Source of the DNA: JAFNGF01 sp964567045
GTDB taxonomy: Bacteria > Planctomycetota > Phycisphaerae > Sedimentisphaerales > Anaerobacaceae
Assembly (NCBI GenBank): GCA_964567045.1
Contig: CAZMLE010000048.1
Coordinates: 1 to 31,896, forward strand
Direction of reading: 5' to 3'
DNA: 31,896 nucleotides
Shown here piece by piece: positions 7,834-15,658 of the stretch; the first letter of the stretch is position 1, and the number at the start of each line of letters is the position of its first letter. Made by a program: the position numbers and the translations under genes. The notes below the pieces were generated by a model. It was given only the letters and a program-made list of their open reading frames with translations, had not been told where the DNA came from and ran no database searches.

Positions 7834-9015
7834 ATGAAAACAGAGGAAATCAAACTCATTGAGCGGGCTAAATATGCCGCAGCCAAAGTGCTGCTTCACA
7901 ATGCTCACGGACCGTATCGCGGGCTTCCCAGAGCAGCCGGCTGGGGTTATCCAGAGCCTTATACGAGAGACTTGATGATCTCGTCGCTGGGCATTCTGGT
8001 TTCCGGCAACAAGAAACTGATCGAGTCGCTGCGGCGGGTGCTGGAGACTGTCGGGCGAAACCAGAGCCGGCTTGGGCACATCCCTTCATTGGTGCACGAT
8101 CGCGAGGACCGTGGGGCCAGTGACACCACGCCGCTTTTTTTGATGGCGGTGGGACTTTTCCGAAAAGCGACCGGCGAGAGCAGCTTCCTTGAGTCCGCCG
8201 TACAAAAAGCAATGACCTGGATGGAGTATCGGAGCCCCTCCGACCGCGGCATCGTGGCGCAACTGCCCACCAGCGATTGGCGCGACGAGCAGTGGGTTTT
8301 GGGCTACGGCCTATATGTGAACACGATCGTTTATACGTACTTGCGGCTTTTTGGCCAGGACGAGCAGGCAGCGAATCTGCGAGACGCCATGGGCCGATTC
8401 ACCATAAAGGGCGAAAGGCAGCAACGACACGTGCATGAAGGATTGATGCTAAGGCACAAGCCATATTACGCACTCTGGTCCTACAAGGTCTACAGGAGCG
8501 AACGCTTCGACCTGCTCGGCAATTCTTTGGCAATTCTTACCGGCATAGCATCTCCTTCCAGAGCCAGAGACCTTGTTTTGTGGATAGAGACAGAGTGTGC
8601 AGCATTACGCAGGAATGAAGATTTGGCTGTCGAGCTGCCGCCCATTCTATTCCCTTATATTAGGCCCGATGACCCGGACTGGATGCCCCGGTACAAGAGG
8701 TACAATCAGCCTGGTGAATATCATAACGGCGGAGTCTGGCCTTTCGCGTGTGGGTTTTACGTAGCGGCGCTGGTTGCTGCCGGAAGGAGCCAGCTTGCGC
8801 AGAGAAAGCTGATCGCCCTTACGGAGCTCATTCGACCGGCCCGCCGGGCGGACGTTGAGTTTGGCTTCAACGAATGGCTGCGGGCACAGGATGGCACCCC
8901 GCAAGGCGAGGACTGGCAGAGCTGGTCTGCGGCCATGTACCTGTATGCTGCGACGTGCGTCGAACAAAGACGCACGCCCTTGTTCGATGAAGTGCGATCC
9001 GCCTCACGGTATTGA
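7834..9015 (+). CDS. (alpha/alpha)6-barrel glycosidase (GH100/GH63-like, debranching-enzyme type)
   Basis: This 393-residue soluble protein has no signal peptide. It contains 'WGYPEPYTRDLM' (residues about 36-47, with a candidate acid Asp in 'TRDL'), 'ASDTTPLFL', 'EYHNGGVWPF' and 'GFNEWLRAQDGTPQGEDWQS'. These resemble the catalytic barrels of neutral/alkaline invertases (GH100) and amylo-alpha-1,6-glucosidases. It is probably a cytoplasmic glycosidase acting on an alpha-glucoside or sucrose-like sugar. Overlapping expression with the upstream GT4 gene (one base between them) suggests they make and recycle, or remodel, one glycoside. The family is likely; the exact GH number is uncertain. Confidence 0.65.
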   Translation: MKTEEIKLIERAKYAAAKVLLHNAHGPYRGLPRAAGWGYPEPYTRDLMISSLGILVSGNKKLIESLRRVLETVGRNQSRLGHIPSLVHDREDRGASDTTPLFLMAVGLFRKATGESSFLESAVQKAMTWMEYRSPSDRGIVAQLPTSDWRDEQWVLGYGLYVNTIVYTYLRLFGQDEQAANLRDAMGRFTIKGERQQRHVHEGLMLRHKPYYALWSYKVYRSERFDLLGNSLAILTGIASPSRARDLVLWIETECAALRRNEDLAVELPPILFPYIRPDDPDWMPRYKRYNQPGEYHNGGVWPFACGFYVAALVAAGRSQLAQRKLIALTELIRPARRADVEFGFNEWLRAQDGTPQGEDWQSWSAAMYLYAATCVEQRRTPLFDEVRSASRY

Positions 9016-9074
9016 CTATTGACGATTTTCAATTGACAATTGACAATTGGCAAGCGACAATTTTGAATTGACAC
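9011..9074. repeat. Degenerate CAATTGACAATTG repeats
   Basis: Short units of (T)CAATTGACAATTGACAATTGG type run up to the next gene. A second array is at 22797-22845, directly upstream of the GT2 gene. CAATTG is self-complementary, and the units also contain TTGACA, so these arrays might supply promoter elements. Confidence 0.6.
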
Positions 9075-9098
9075 AGGGAAGATGAAAGGAGTTGTGCC

Positions 9099-9293
9099 AT
9101 GGCAAAAAAGAAACTCGTCAAGGGTGTATGGTCAAAGGCCGACACCAATACTCTGACAAGACTATTCCCGAACCACGCCACTGCTGAGATAGCCGCCAAG
9201 CTGGGGCGGTCTACCGAGACGGTAAAGAAAAAAGCATCAAGAATGGGACTTCGCAAGTCAAAGGGGCACATGAAGTCTCTTGGCCGGGCGTAA
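9099..9293 (+). CDS. Small SANT/Myb-like helix-turn-helix protein
   Basis: This is a 64-residue, strongly basic protein. 'GVWSKADTNTLTRLFPNHAT', then 'EIAAKLGRSTETVKKKASRM', has the Trp-spaced three-helix look of SANT/Myb-like DNA-binding domains, where the last helix (STETVKKKASRMGL) reads DNA. Similar small proteins are common in planctomycetes as far as I know, with no established role. AAAGGAG eight bases before ATG 9099 supports expression. It stands alone between the glycosidase gene and trpS. It may be a local regulator or a nucleoid-associated protein. Confidence 0.65.
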   Translation: MAKKKLVKGVWSKADTNTLTRLFPNHATAEIAAKLGRSTETVKKKASRMGLRKSKGHMKSLGRA

Positions 9294-9438
9294 GTCAAGG
9301 TAGAAGACCGAATCCAGAATACAGAATTTAGAACTCTGACTGTTTGCCGTGCCTCCTGCCTTCGTTTGCGCAGCACCAATTCCCCCGCACTAATTGCCGA
9401 GATGGGCGTAAGGACCCTGTGCCGTGACGGGCAATTCA

Positions 9439-9501
9439 CCACGGATTACACAGATTCCACTGATTGTCGTTCAGATTCGGTGTAATCCGCGAAATCCGTG
9501 G
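9439..9501. repeat. ACACGGATT-family palindrome upstream of trpS
   Basis: CCACGGATTACACAGATTCC on the left and GGTGTAATCCGCGAAATCCG (ending CCGTGG) on the right form an imperfect inverted repeat. It ends 40 bases before the trpS promoter. The rest of 9294-9540 holds a short AGAATACAGAATTTAG-type stretch and no gene. Confidence 0.7.
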
Positions 9502-9540
9502 TTTCTTTAAGTTGTTCGTTATCCTGGTGGGGCAAAATGC

Positions 9541-9569
9541 TTGACATCCGCTGACGCCGCGGTTATGGT
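9541..9569 (+). promoter_or_regulatory. Sigma70-like promoter for trpS-DUF2007-scpA
   Basis: A perfect -35 TTGACA (9541-9546) lies 17 bp from TATGGT (9564-9569), which would start RNA near 9576, about 36 bases before the trpS start codon. Found by eye. Confidence 0.55.
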
Positions 9570-9611
9570 TGCGGGAAAAGGTTACTTTGCGTTTCTGTGC
9601 TGGAGTTTGGC

Positions 9612-10589
9612 TTGAGAGTACTGTCGGGCATACAACCATCTGGGCGGCTTCATATAGGCAACTATTTCGGCGCGATGCGCCAGCACCTGCAGCTCCAGGC
9701 CGACCACGACTGCTTTTACTTCATCGCCGACTTCCACGCCCTTACAAGCAATCCTGAGCCTGCTGACATTGCCCGCCATACGCTCGATGTAGCGATGGAT
9801 TATATTGCCCTGGGCCTGGATACCGACAAGACCGTCTTCTGGCGACAATCCGATGTGCCTGAGGTTACAGAACTGACGTGGCTGCTTTCCTGCGTGACCC
9901 CGATGGGACTGCTGCAGCGGTGCGTCAGCTTCAAGGATAAGGTTGCTCAAGGACTGGCCCCGAACCACGGTCTATTTGCCTACCCTGTCCTTCAGGCCGC
10001 CGATATCCTGATTTACAAATCGGACCTGGTGCCCGTCGGCGCCGACCAGAAGCAGCATATTGAAGTCACCAGGGACATTGCCGGGCGGTTCAACAACGAT
10101 TACGGCGTGGTCTTTACGATACCGGAAGCGCACATTATTGAGTCCGTAGCGGTTGTCCCCGGCACCGATGGGCGAAAAATGAGTAAGAGCTACGATAACA
10201 CTATCGAGATATTCGAGCCGGAAGAAAACCTCAGAAAGAAAATTATGAGGATCGTGACCGACTCTACCCCTGTTGCCGAACCCAAAGACCCCGACAGATG
10301 TAACGTCTTTGCCCTTCTGAGGCTGGTTGCTTCGCCGCAAGAGCTGGCCGATTGGGAAAATAGATACCGTAGCGGCGGCACCGGCTACAGCGAGGCCAAA
10401 AAACGCCTGGCTGAGTTAGTGATAGACTACTTCAAGCCCTTCCGCGAAAAAAGAGCCGATCTCGAGCATAATTCCGCCTACGTCAGAGATGTTCTTGCCG
10501 AGGGCGCCAGGCGTGCCCGAGCCGTAGCTGGCCAAACCCTCGCCGCAGCTCGAAATGCTATGGGCTTGGGAGCGTACTATGGCCGATAA
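9612..10589 (+). CDS. trpS: Tryptophanyl-tRNA synthetase
   Basis: This 325-residue class I synthetase charges tRNA-Trp. The HIGH-like signature is in 'PSGRLHIGNY' (residues 9-18) and the KMSKS loop is at residues 189-193 (GRKMSKSYDNT). Length matches bacterial TrpRS (about 325-345). The TTG at 9612 is preferred over the GTG at 9597: GGAG lies six bases upstream, and the protein then begins (M)RVLSGIQPSG as in relatives. The next gene starts inside its last codons, an 11-base overlap. No tandem trp codons or T-box leader were seen in the short 5' leader. Confidence 0.93.
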   Translation: MRVLSGIQPSGRLHIGNYFGAMRQHLQLQADHDCFYFIADFHALTSNPEPADIARHTLDVAMDYIALGLDTDKTVFWRQSDVPEVTELTWLLSCVTPMGLLQRCVSFKDKVAQGLAPNHGLFAYPVLQAADILIYKSDLVPVGADQKQHIEVTRDIAGRFNNDYGVVFTIPEAHIIESVAVVPGTDGRKMSKSYDNTIEIFEPEENLRKKIMRIVTDSTPVAEPKDPDRCNVFALLRLVASPQELADWENRYRSGGTGYSEAKKRLAELVIDYFKPFREKRADLEHNSAYVRDVLAEGARRARAVAGQTLAAARNAMGLGAYYGR

Positions 10590-10830
10590 GCTCGTTACAA
10601 TCGCACAGTTCACCGACTATATCAAAGCCGAGCTGGCCAAACAGTTACTCGATGATTTTGGAATCAAATCAGTGGTGACCGGCCAGAATGTAGCGAGCGG
10701 TATCGGTGTGTTTGCCGCCATCCATATAGAGCTGCAAACCCTTGAAAGCCAGGCCGAAAAGGCGCTGGAAATCTTGCAGTCTGAAAGTAAACCTGTCGAT
10801 GCGCCGCCCGATGACGAACAGGAGCAATAA
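10579..10830 (+). CDS. DUF2007 domain protein
   Basis: This 83-residue protein fits DUF2007 (putative signal-transducing or prokaryotic DUF2007): 'LVTIAQFTDYIKAELAKQLL' then 'GIKSVVTGQNVASGIGVFAA', followed by 'IELQTLESQAEKALEIL'. The fold is a small ferredoxin-like alpha/beta domain that resembles ACT or PII-like folds. Function is unknown. The ATG at 10579 overlaps the end of trpS by 11 bases, and the stop is immediately followed by the scpA start, so translation of all three is linked. The acidic tail (DAPPDDEQEQ) is probably disordered. Confidence 0.75.
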   Translation: MADKLVTIAQFTDYIKAELAKQLLDDFGIKSVVTGQNVASGIGVFAAIHIELQTLESQAEKALEILQSESKPVDAPPDDEQEQ

Positions 10831-11751
10831 TTGGCTGATTATCGGGTAAATCTTGATATATTTGCAGGGCCTCTGGATTTACTCCTGTATTTGGTCCGCA
10901 AAGAAGAGGTGGATATCTACGACATCCCCATCGCTAAGATAACGGACCAATATATCCGCTACATCGAGATACTCAAAAGCCTGGATATTGACCTGGCCAG
11001 TGACTTTTTGGTGGTGGCGGCAACACTGATGGAGATAAAATCTGCAATGCTGCTGCCGAGAGCGGAGCCGGACCAGCTACAGGATGAGGACCTGACAGAC
11101 CCGCGTGCCGAGCTTATCCGCCAGCTCCTTGAATACAAAAGGTTCAAAGATGCCGCCAATCTGCTTGAGGCCGCAGCGGACGAGCATGGCCAGCGATTCT
11201 CTCGTCCGGACAGCGTGATCGGACGATTAAGACCTGATGCGGAGCCCGAGCTAGACATCGAGCAGGTGAGCATCTGGGACCTGCTTGAGGCTTTTGACTC
11301 TATCTGTAAGGCCACCGGCACAATCACCGACACAAGGCGCATCAAGGATGATACGCCTATAGACCTGTATCAGATCGAGATTCTTCACCGTCTGCAAACC
11401 GAAGGCCCGATGCCCTTTAAGCGGATATTCGAGCGAGCGCCCAGCCGGGTGGCAATGATCGGATTGTTCCTGGCACTTTTGGAGCTAATTCGGGCAAAAT
11501 TGGTGTGGGCTGAACAGCCGGAATCCTCCTCGGCTGCGCTCGGAGCAGGTTCGGCTGACATTTACTTACGGTCGTTGACCGACGAGCCCGCTGAAGAGAT
11601 TGTGCCAAAGGCCATTTTTGCCGCTGCCGAGCCGACGCCGATTCCTATCGCCGAACTGCCGCCCCAACAAAATAGGCCGGCGAGCGAACCGGATAAGGAA
11701 GAAATAACCCAGTTTGAGCCAGAAGCTTCGACACGGATTAACACTGATTAA
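10831..11751 (+). CDS. scpA: Segregation and condensation protein A
   Basis: This 306-residue kleisin bridges the SMC heads and, with ScpB, forms the bacterial condensin that organises and segregates chromosomes. The N-terminal 'FAGPLDLLLYLVRKEEVDIY' plus 'DIPIAKITDQY' is the diagnostic ScpA start, and a winged-helix-like region ('LLEAFDSICKATGTI' to 'FLALLELIRAKLV') closes the domain near residue 225. The start is TTG directly after the previous stop, with GGAG nine bases upstream. The last 75 or so residues are low-complexity (Pro/Ala/Glu-rich). The final residues STRINTD are encoded by the left arm of a palindromic repeat (11731-11804), so the native stop has probably been replaced. No scpB is in the window. 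Confidence 0.9.
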   Translation: MADYRVNLDIFAGPLDLLLYLVRKEEVDIYDIPIAKITDQYIRYIEILKSLDIDLASDFLVVAATLMEIKSAMLLPRAEPDQLQDEDLTDPRAELIRQLLEYKRFKDAANLLEAAADEHGQRFSRPDSVIGRLRPDAEPELDIEQVSIWDLLEAFDSICKATGTITDTRRIKDDTPIDLYQIEILHRLQTEGPMPFKRIFERAPSRVAMIGLFLALLELIRAKLVWAEQPESSSAALGAGSADIYLRSLTDEPAEEIVPKAIFAAAEPTPIPIAELPPQQNRPASEPDKEEITQFEPEASTRINTD

Positions 11752-11804
11752 CACGGCAAGAAAATCACCGGTTAAAAACAGTGTGAATCTGTGTAAATCC
11801 GTGT
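11731..11804. repeat. ACACGGATT-family palindrome overlapping the scpA 3' end
   Basis: ACACGGATTAACACTGATTA on the left pairs with the reverse complement of GTGTAAATCCGTGT and the preceding GTGTGAATCT on the right; about 24-base arms with roughly four mismatches. The left arm supplies the last codons and stop of scpA. It occupies nearly all of the 70-bp gap before nfnA. Confidence 0.75.
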
Positions 11805-11821
11805 CTTAAATACACTAAAAA

Positions 11822-12721
11822 ATGCCGCATAAAATTGTCGCCAAAAAGCAACTCTCACAGGACGTTTTCACCGCCGAGGTTGAAGCCCCACTTATCGCAC
11901 AGGCGAGAAGTCCAGGCCAATTCGTCATTATCAGCATAAATAACGAATACGCTGAGCGGATACCTCTGACCATCGCGGACGCCGATGCTGGAAAGGGTAC
12001 TATTCGCCTTATTTGGCAGCGAGTCGGCAAAACCACCGCTGAATTAGCCGACCTGCAGGTCGGGGACGAAATCGCCAATGTCTCCGGACCGCTCGGCAGG
12101 CCCACACATATCGAAAACTTCGGCGCCGTGGTCTGCGTGGGCGGAGGTATCGGTATCGCACCCTTGCTGCCTATCGCCAGGGCCTTGAAAGAAGCGGGCA
12201 ACAAAATCATCAGCGTCCTCGGAGCACGAAGTAAAAGCTTACTGATCCTCGAAGATGAATTCCGCCAGATTTCCGATGAGCTGATAGTCACCACCGATGA
12301 TGGCTCATACGGGCGAGGGTTCCCGCCCGGCGGGGTCACAAAAGCTTTGGTGACCGAGCCGCTGAAAGAAGTCTGTCAGCGTAATTCCAAGCCAGACCGG
12401 GCTTTTGTCATCGGCCCTGCCATAATGATGAAGTTTTGTGCCGAAGTGACACGGCAATTCAACGTCCCTATCCAGGTTTCGCTCAATACCATTATGGTTG
12501 ATGGCACCGGCATGTGCGGCGGCTGCCGGGTCGAAATTGACGGCAAGCCAAAATTCGTCTGTGTGGACGGCCCGGAATTCGACGGGCACAAAGTAAACTT
12601 CGATTTGATGATAAAGAGACTAAACGCTTACAGGAGCCAGGAACAGCAGGCCTACGAACATTACAAGAAGCGCCGATGTAAAATAGGTTTAGATAACGGA
12701 AGTTCAAAGTTTAAGAAATGA
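11822..12721 (+). CDS. nfnA: NfnA-type FAD/[2Fe-2S] subunit of NADH-dependent ferredoxin:NADP oxidoreductase
   Basis: This 299-residue protein has a ferredoxin-NADP reductase-like fold: 'RSPGQFVIISINNEYAERIP' for FAD, 'VGGGIGIAPLLPIA' for nucleotide. A C-terminal [2Fe-2S] motif 'DGTGMCGGCRV...FVCVDGPEFDGH' gives Cys232, Cys235 and Cys247, with Asp227 in the place of the unusual aspartate ligand described for NfnA/SudB. Together with the next gene it should catalyse flavin-based bifurcation between NADH, ferredoxin and NADPH. PyrK (dihydroorotate dehydrogenase subunit) is a relative, but the adjacent NfnB decides the call. No clear ribosome binding site precedes ATG 11822. Its stop overlaps the nfnB start (ATGA). 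Confidence 0.85.
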   Translation: MPHKIVAKKQLSQDVFTAEVEAPLIAQARSPGQFVIISINNEYAERIPLTIADADAGKGTIRLIWQRVGKTTAELADLQVGDEIANVSGPLGRPTHIENFGAVVCVGGGIGIAPLLPIARALKEAGNKIISVLGARSKSLLILEDEFRQISDELIVTTDDGSYGRGFPPGGVTKALVTEPLKEVCQRNSKPDRAFVIGPAIMMKFCAEVTRQFNVPIQVSLNTIMVDGTGMCGGCRVEIDGKPKFVCVDGPEFDGHKVNFDLMIKRLNAYRSQEQQAYEHYKKRRCKIGLDNGSSKFKK

Positions 12722-14298
12722 CAGAAGAACAAAAACGACAGCTTCTTGAAGAGCTTTTTGAAAAGAAAAAGGCCGGCAAACTTACGCCTGCTGAGAGGTT
12801 TAAGATTCCGCCTCAGCCGATGCCGGAGCAGGACCACAACGATAGATGTCACAATGTCAATGAAGTGGCATTGGGCTACACTGAAACTGCGGCTCGGCTG
12901 GAGGCGCTCCGCTGCCTGCAGTGTAAAAACACTCCGTGTATCAAAGGCTGCCCGGTACAGATAAGAATAGGGGATTTTGTCGCGGCTATCGGCGATGGCC
13001 GGTACGAAGAAGCCCTGAATATCATAAAAGAAAACTCGCTACTACCTGCTGTCTGCGGTCGGGTCTGCCCTCAGGAGGTTCAGTGCCAGCAGACATGCAC
13101 GGTGGGCGTCAAATTCAAGGACCCGACCAAAGCCGTTTCCATAGGCCGGCTGGAAAGATTTGTCGCCGACCACGGTTTAGCCGTCGCCGGCACGGCGACG
13201 ATGGATCCCCGCCTTCGTGGGGACAAGCTTGCCCCTGCGCAAGCAGGGGGACCGGGGACGAGTTTAGCCATTGCCCCCCAGACCGGAATGAAAGTTGCCG
13301 TGATCGGCTCAGGTCCCGGCGGCATCGTCGCCGCAGCAGACACCAGAAGAGCCGGACACGATGTCACTATATTCGAGGCCTTTCACAAGCCGGGCGGAGT
13401 TATGGTCTACGGAATCCCTGAATTTAGACTGCCCAAGGCAATCGTCAAGAAAGAGATCGACACCCTTAAGAAAATGGGCGTCAAAATCATCTGCAATTTT
13501 ATTGTCGGCAGAACAAGAACTATTGAGCAATTGATGAAGGAGGACAGCTACGATGCGGTCTACATTGGCGTCGGAGCCGGCCTGCCACAGTTTATGGGCA
13601 TCGAGGGCGAGTCTCTTATTGGCGTGTATAGCGCCAACGAGTACCTCACTCGCGCAAATCTTATGAGGGCCTACGATTTCGGCAAGGGCGCCGACACCCC
13701 CATTGCCCACCCAAAGAAAGTCGCGGTCATCGGCGGCGGCAACGTGGCTATGGACTCGGCCCGAATGGCTGTCAGACTCGGCGCAGAAAAGGTATATCTA
13801 GTCTACCGAAGAACCGAAAATGAAATGCCCGCCCGAATCGAAGAAGTCCACCACGCAAAAGAAGAGGGCGTGGAATTTCGCATATTACAAAGCCCCAAGA
13901 GAGTAATAGGCGACCAAAATTGCCATGTTGTCGCCATTGAATGTCTAAAATATCGGCTGGGCGAGCCGGACGAGTCAGGCCGACGAAGACCTATCCCCAT
14001 AGAAGGCTCTGAGTTTACCACTGACCTTGACGCCGTGATAATAGCTATCGGCAATATTGCTAATCCGCTGATTCGCCAGACCACGCCCGCTCTTGCGTTC
14101 AACAAGTGGGGGAACATCGTCGTTGACGAAAACTGCAAGACCTCGATGGAAGGTGTTTATGCCGGCGGTGACATCGTGCTTGGCGCCGCCACGGTCATTT
14201 TAGCCATGGGGCAGGGCCGAATCGCCGCCGCCGCCATAAACCAATACCTGGCAAAGAAGAAAGAGACAGGAGAGAGGAGACAGAAGTCAGAATTCTGA
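12718..14298 (+). CDS. nfnB: NfnB-type subunit (GltD-like, glutamate synthase small chain family)
   Basis: This 526-residue flavoprotein starts with an N-terminal iron-sulfur helical domain ('ALRCLQCKNTPCIKGCPVQI', then 'CGRVCPQEVQCQQTC'), as in NfnB/GltD. Two nucleotide-binding motifs follow: 'VAVIGSGPGGIVAA' (FAD) and 'VAVIGGGNVAMDSAR' (NADPH). 'EGVYAGGDIVLGAATVILAM' near the C-terminus is the second FAD contact. It partners NfnA. Residues 162-182 (MDPRLRGDKLAPAQAGGPG region) are an in-frame insert encoded by a hairpin-rich repeat, between the iron-sulfur domain and the FAD domain where relatives have a short linker. The last dozen residues (KETGERRQKSEF) also come from purine-rich repeat sequence. 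Normal NfnB proteins are about 460-480 long, so these additions partly explain the extra length. Confidence 0.85.
   Translation: MTEEQKRQLLEELFEKKKAGKLTPAERFKIPPQPMPEQDHNDRCHNVNEVALGYTETAARLEALRCLQCKNTPCIKGCPVQIRIGDFVAAIGDGRYEEALNIIKENSLLPAVCGRVCPQEVQCQQTCTVGVKFKDPTKAVSIGRLERFVADHGLAVAGTATMDPRLRGDKLAPAQAGGPGTSLAIAPQTGMKVAVIGSGPGGIVAAADTRRAGHDVTIFEAFHKPGGVMVYGIPEFRLPKAIVKKEIDTLKKMGVKIICNFIVGRTRTIEQLMKEDSYDAVYIGVGAGLPQFMGIEGESLIGVYSANEYLTRANLMRAYDFGKGADTPIAHPKKVAVIGGGNVAMDSARMAVRLGAEKVYLVYRRTENEMPARIEEVHHAKEEGVEFRILQSPKRVIGDQNCHVVAIECLKYRLGEPDESGRRRPIPIEGSEFTTDLDAVIIAIGNIANPLIRQTTPALAFNKWGNIVVDENCKTSMEGVYAGGDIVLGAATVILAMGQGRIAAAAINQYLAKKKETGERRQKSEF
13201..13262. repeat. Hairpin repeat inserted in frame in nfnB
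   Basis: CCCCGCCTTCGTGGGG (13207-13222) and a perfect 7-bp stem CCCCTGC-GCAA-GCAGGGG (13232-13249) lie side by side. The encoded MDPRLRGD peptide is the familiar readout of dispersed GC-rich palindromes in many bacteria. It has been kept open in frame. Confidence 0.75.
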
Positions 14299-14313
14299 AC
14301 ACTGTATTCTGTC
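14254..14313. repeat. Purine-rich AGACAGGAGA repeat at the nfnB 3' end
   Basis: A run of AAGAAAGAGACAGGAGAGAG type crosses the nfnB stop codon, then TCAGAATTCTGAACACTGTATTCTGTC. The complementary pyrimidine version of this low-complexity sequence fills 18760-18997. Confidence 0.55.
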
Positions 14314-15573
14314 CTAATGCGGATTTTCGTACCAGATAACGCCCAGCCCGATGCCGTCCTGACTTTCTTCGGTGGTTAGCACATCAAGGTCGCCATCTCC
14401 GTCCAAATCTAATAGCTCAATCCGGTCGTATTTAATCCCAAGTTTGTCGCCGCTAATGTCATGATGTATCCAACTGGAATCTGTCACAGCGTTTTGGTAT
14501 GACAGCCAGCCCACGCCGTATTTTCCTCGCGCATTCTCACAGGTAAACACTATGTCCTTTCGCCCATCCTTATCAATATCGCCTACCGCAACGGCTTTTG
14601 TCGTTCCAGCGCTACCGGGCAGGGCAATTTCATGCTGCTGCCACGATAGACCAGTCGCATCAAGGCGGCGAATATACAATATGCTCTTTGGCTTGACCGC
14701 AACGACAATGTCGTCCAGCTTGTCATCGTCCAAATCAGCTATTTTCATAAACATAGCTTCCATACCCGTGGCGCCGATGAAGTGATTTTTCCACGGCTGA
14801 TACTGAGCGGGGCCGGTTCCAGGGTTCTGGAGCCAGCGACAGCCTCGCATTGGCCCGAACCTGTCGCTGATAGCAACATCAAGATCGCCGTCGCTATCCA
14901 TATCAGACAGAATAATGGACATAATCCACCCGGCGGGAGAAATCGGATGCCATCGATAATCGGACACAGATCTCGGTTTCGCCAGCGCTTCGAGCCAGCC
15001 GATTTGCGCTGCCGCGTCTTTGCCGCCCGCTACGATGTCGATGCCATACTTGCCATCGACCTCCATAGGAGCAGCAAACATCCATCTGATTAGCCCGTCG
15101 CACGCAGGAAAAACCTCCGTCCGCCACCTGGCAGAATTCAAATAATCGCTCTTATCCGGCGGCGCCCAATGTACGAATAGCCTTTTGGTGCTGCCCTGAC
15201 AAGAGCTGACAATATCAAAAGCACCGTCATGGTCAAGGTCAACAAAGACGGCGTCTTCGACCGACGAAGTCTGCCCGACTGTGACTGCCGGCCACGGTTG
15301 TTTCACGCTGGCATATCCAGGATGAATATAGACCCTTGTCATACCGCCCTGCTCCCAGCCGGTAGTTATATCCGGCAGGCCGTCATTGTTTACGTCTGCT
15401 ATCCTGACTCCGTCAGCCCCCCGTGAGAAATTATCAATTATGTGGAGCGGCCAGGGTTGCCCACGGACTTCGCCACTGTGGCGCGATGCCATTGCCGAGT
15501 AACAGTCGGAACTACCTCCAGAAAGCATACAAATGAAAGCCGCAACATCCATCGCTAAAGATATTATCTTCAT
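14314..15573 (-). CDS. Exported VCBS/FG-GAP repeat protein (beta-propeller)
   Basis: This protein of about 419 residues carries at least six calcium-binding FG-GAP/VCBS motifs: ADVNNDGLPDI, VDLDHDGAFDIV, SDMDSDGDLDVA, ADLDDDKLDDIV, GDIDKDGRKDIV and LDLDGDGDLDVL. These are the repeated blades of an integrin-alpha-like beta-propeller. The N-terminus 'MKIISLAMDVAAFICMLSGG' is a signal peptide, with a Cys at residue 24 that does not sit in a standard lipobox. The frame is open 81 codons further upstream, but that part (RSTQNDI...) is repeat-derived, so ATG 15573 (or 15588) is preferred. It probably acts outside the cytoplasm in binding; no catalytic domain is visible. It converges on nfnB with 15 bases between the stops. 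Confidence 0.75.
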   Translation of the reverse strand: MKIISLAMDVAAFICMLSGGSSDCYSAMASRHSGEVRGQPWPLHIIDNFSRGADGVRIADVNNDGLPDITTGWEQGGMTRVYIHPGYASVKQPWPAVTVGQTSSVEDAVFVDLDHDGAFDIVSSCQGSTKRLFVHWAPPDKSDYLNSARWRTEVFPACDGLIRWMFAAPMEVDGKYGIDIVAGGKDAAAQIGWLEALAKPRSVSDYRWHPISPAGWIMSIILSDMDSDGDLDVAISDRFGPMRGCRWLQNPGTGPAQYQPWKNHFIGATGMEAMFMKIADLDDDKLDDIVVAVKPKSILYIRRLDATGLSWQQHEIALPGSAGTTKAVAVGDIDKDGRKDIVFTCENARGKYGVGWLSYQNAVTDSSWIHHDISGDKLGIKYDRIELLDLDGDGDLDVLTTEESQDGIGLGVIWYENPH

Positions 15574-15658
15574 CTTTTCTGCTCTCATTGTCAAGGTAGG
15601 ATACCGTTTTTGTGCCAAAATGGCGAAAAGATTCTGCCAGAGTACAGCATAATCAGGT

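Noticed and set aside
7176..7886. 236-residue open frame on the minus strand, opposite the GT4 gene
   Set aside because: The plus strand encodes an unmistakable GT4 protein over the same bases; the minus translation is low in recognisable structure.
11822..12721. PyrK, the electron-transfer subunit of dihydroorotate dehydrogenase
   Set aside because: The folds are similar, but the 4-base overlap with a GltD/NfnB-type gene and the DGTGMCGGC motif fit NfnA.
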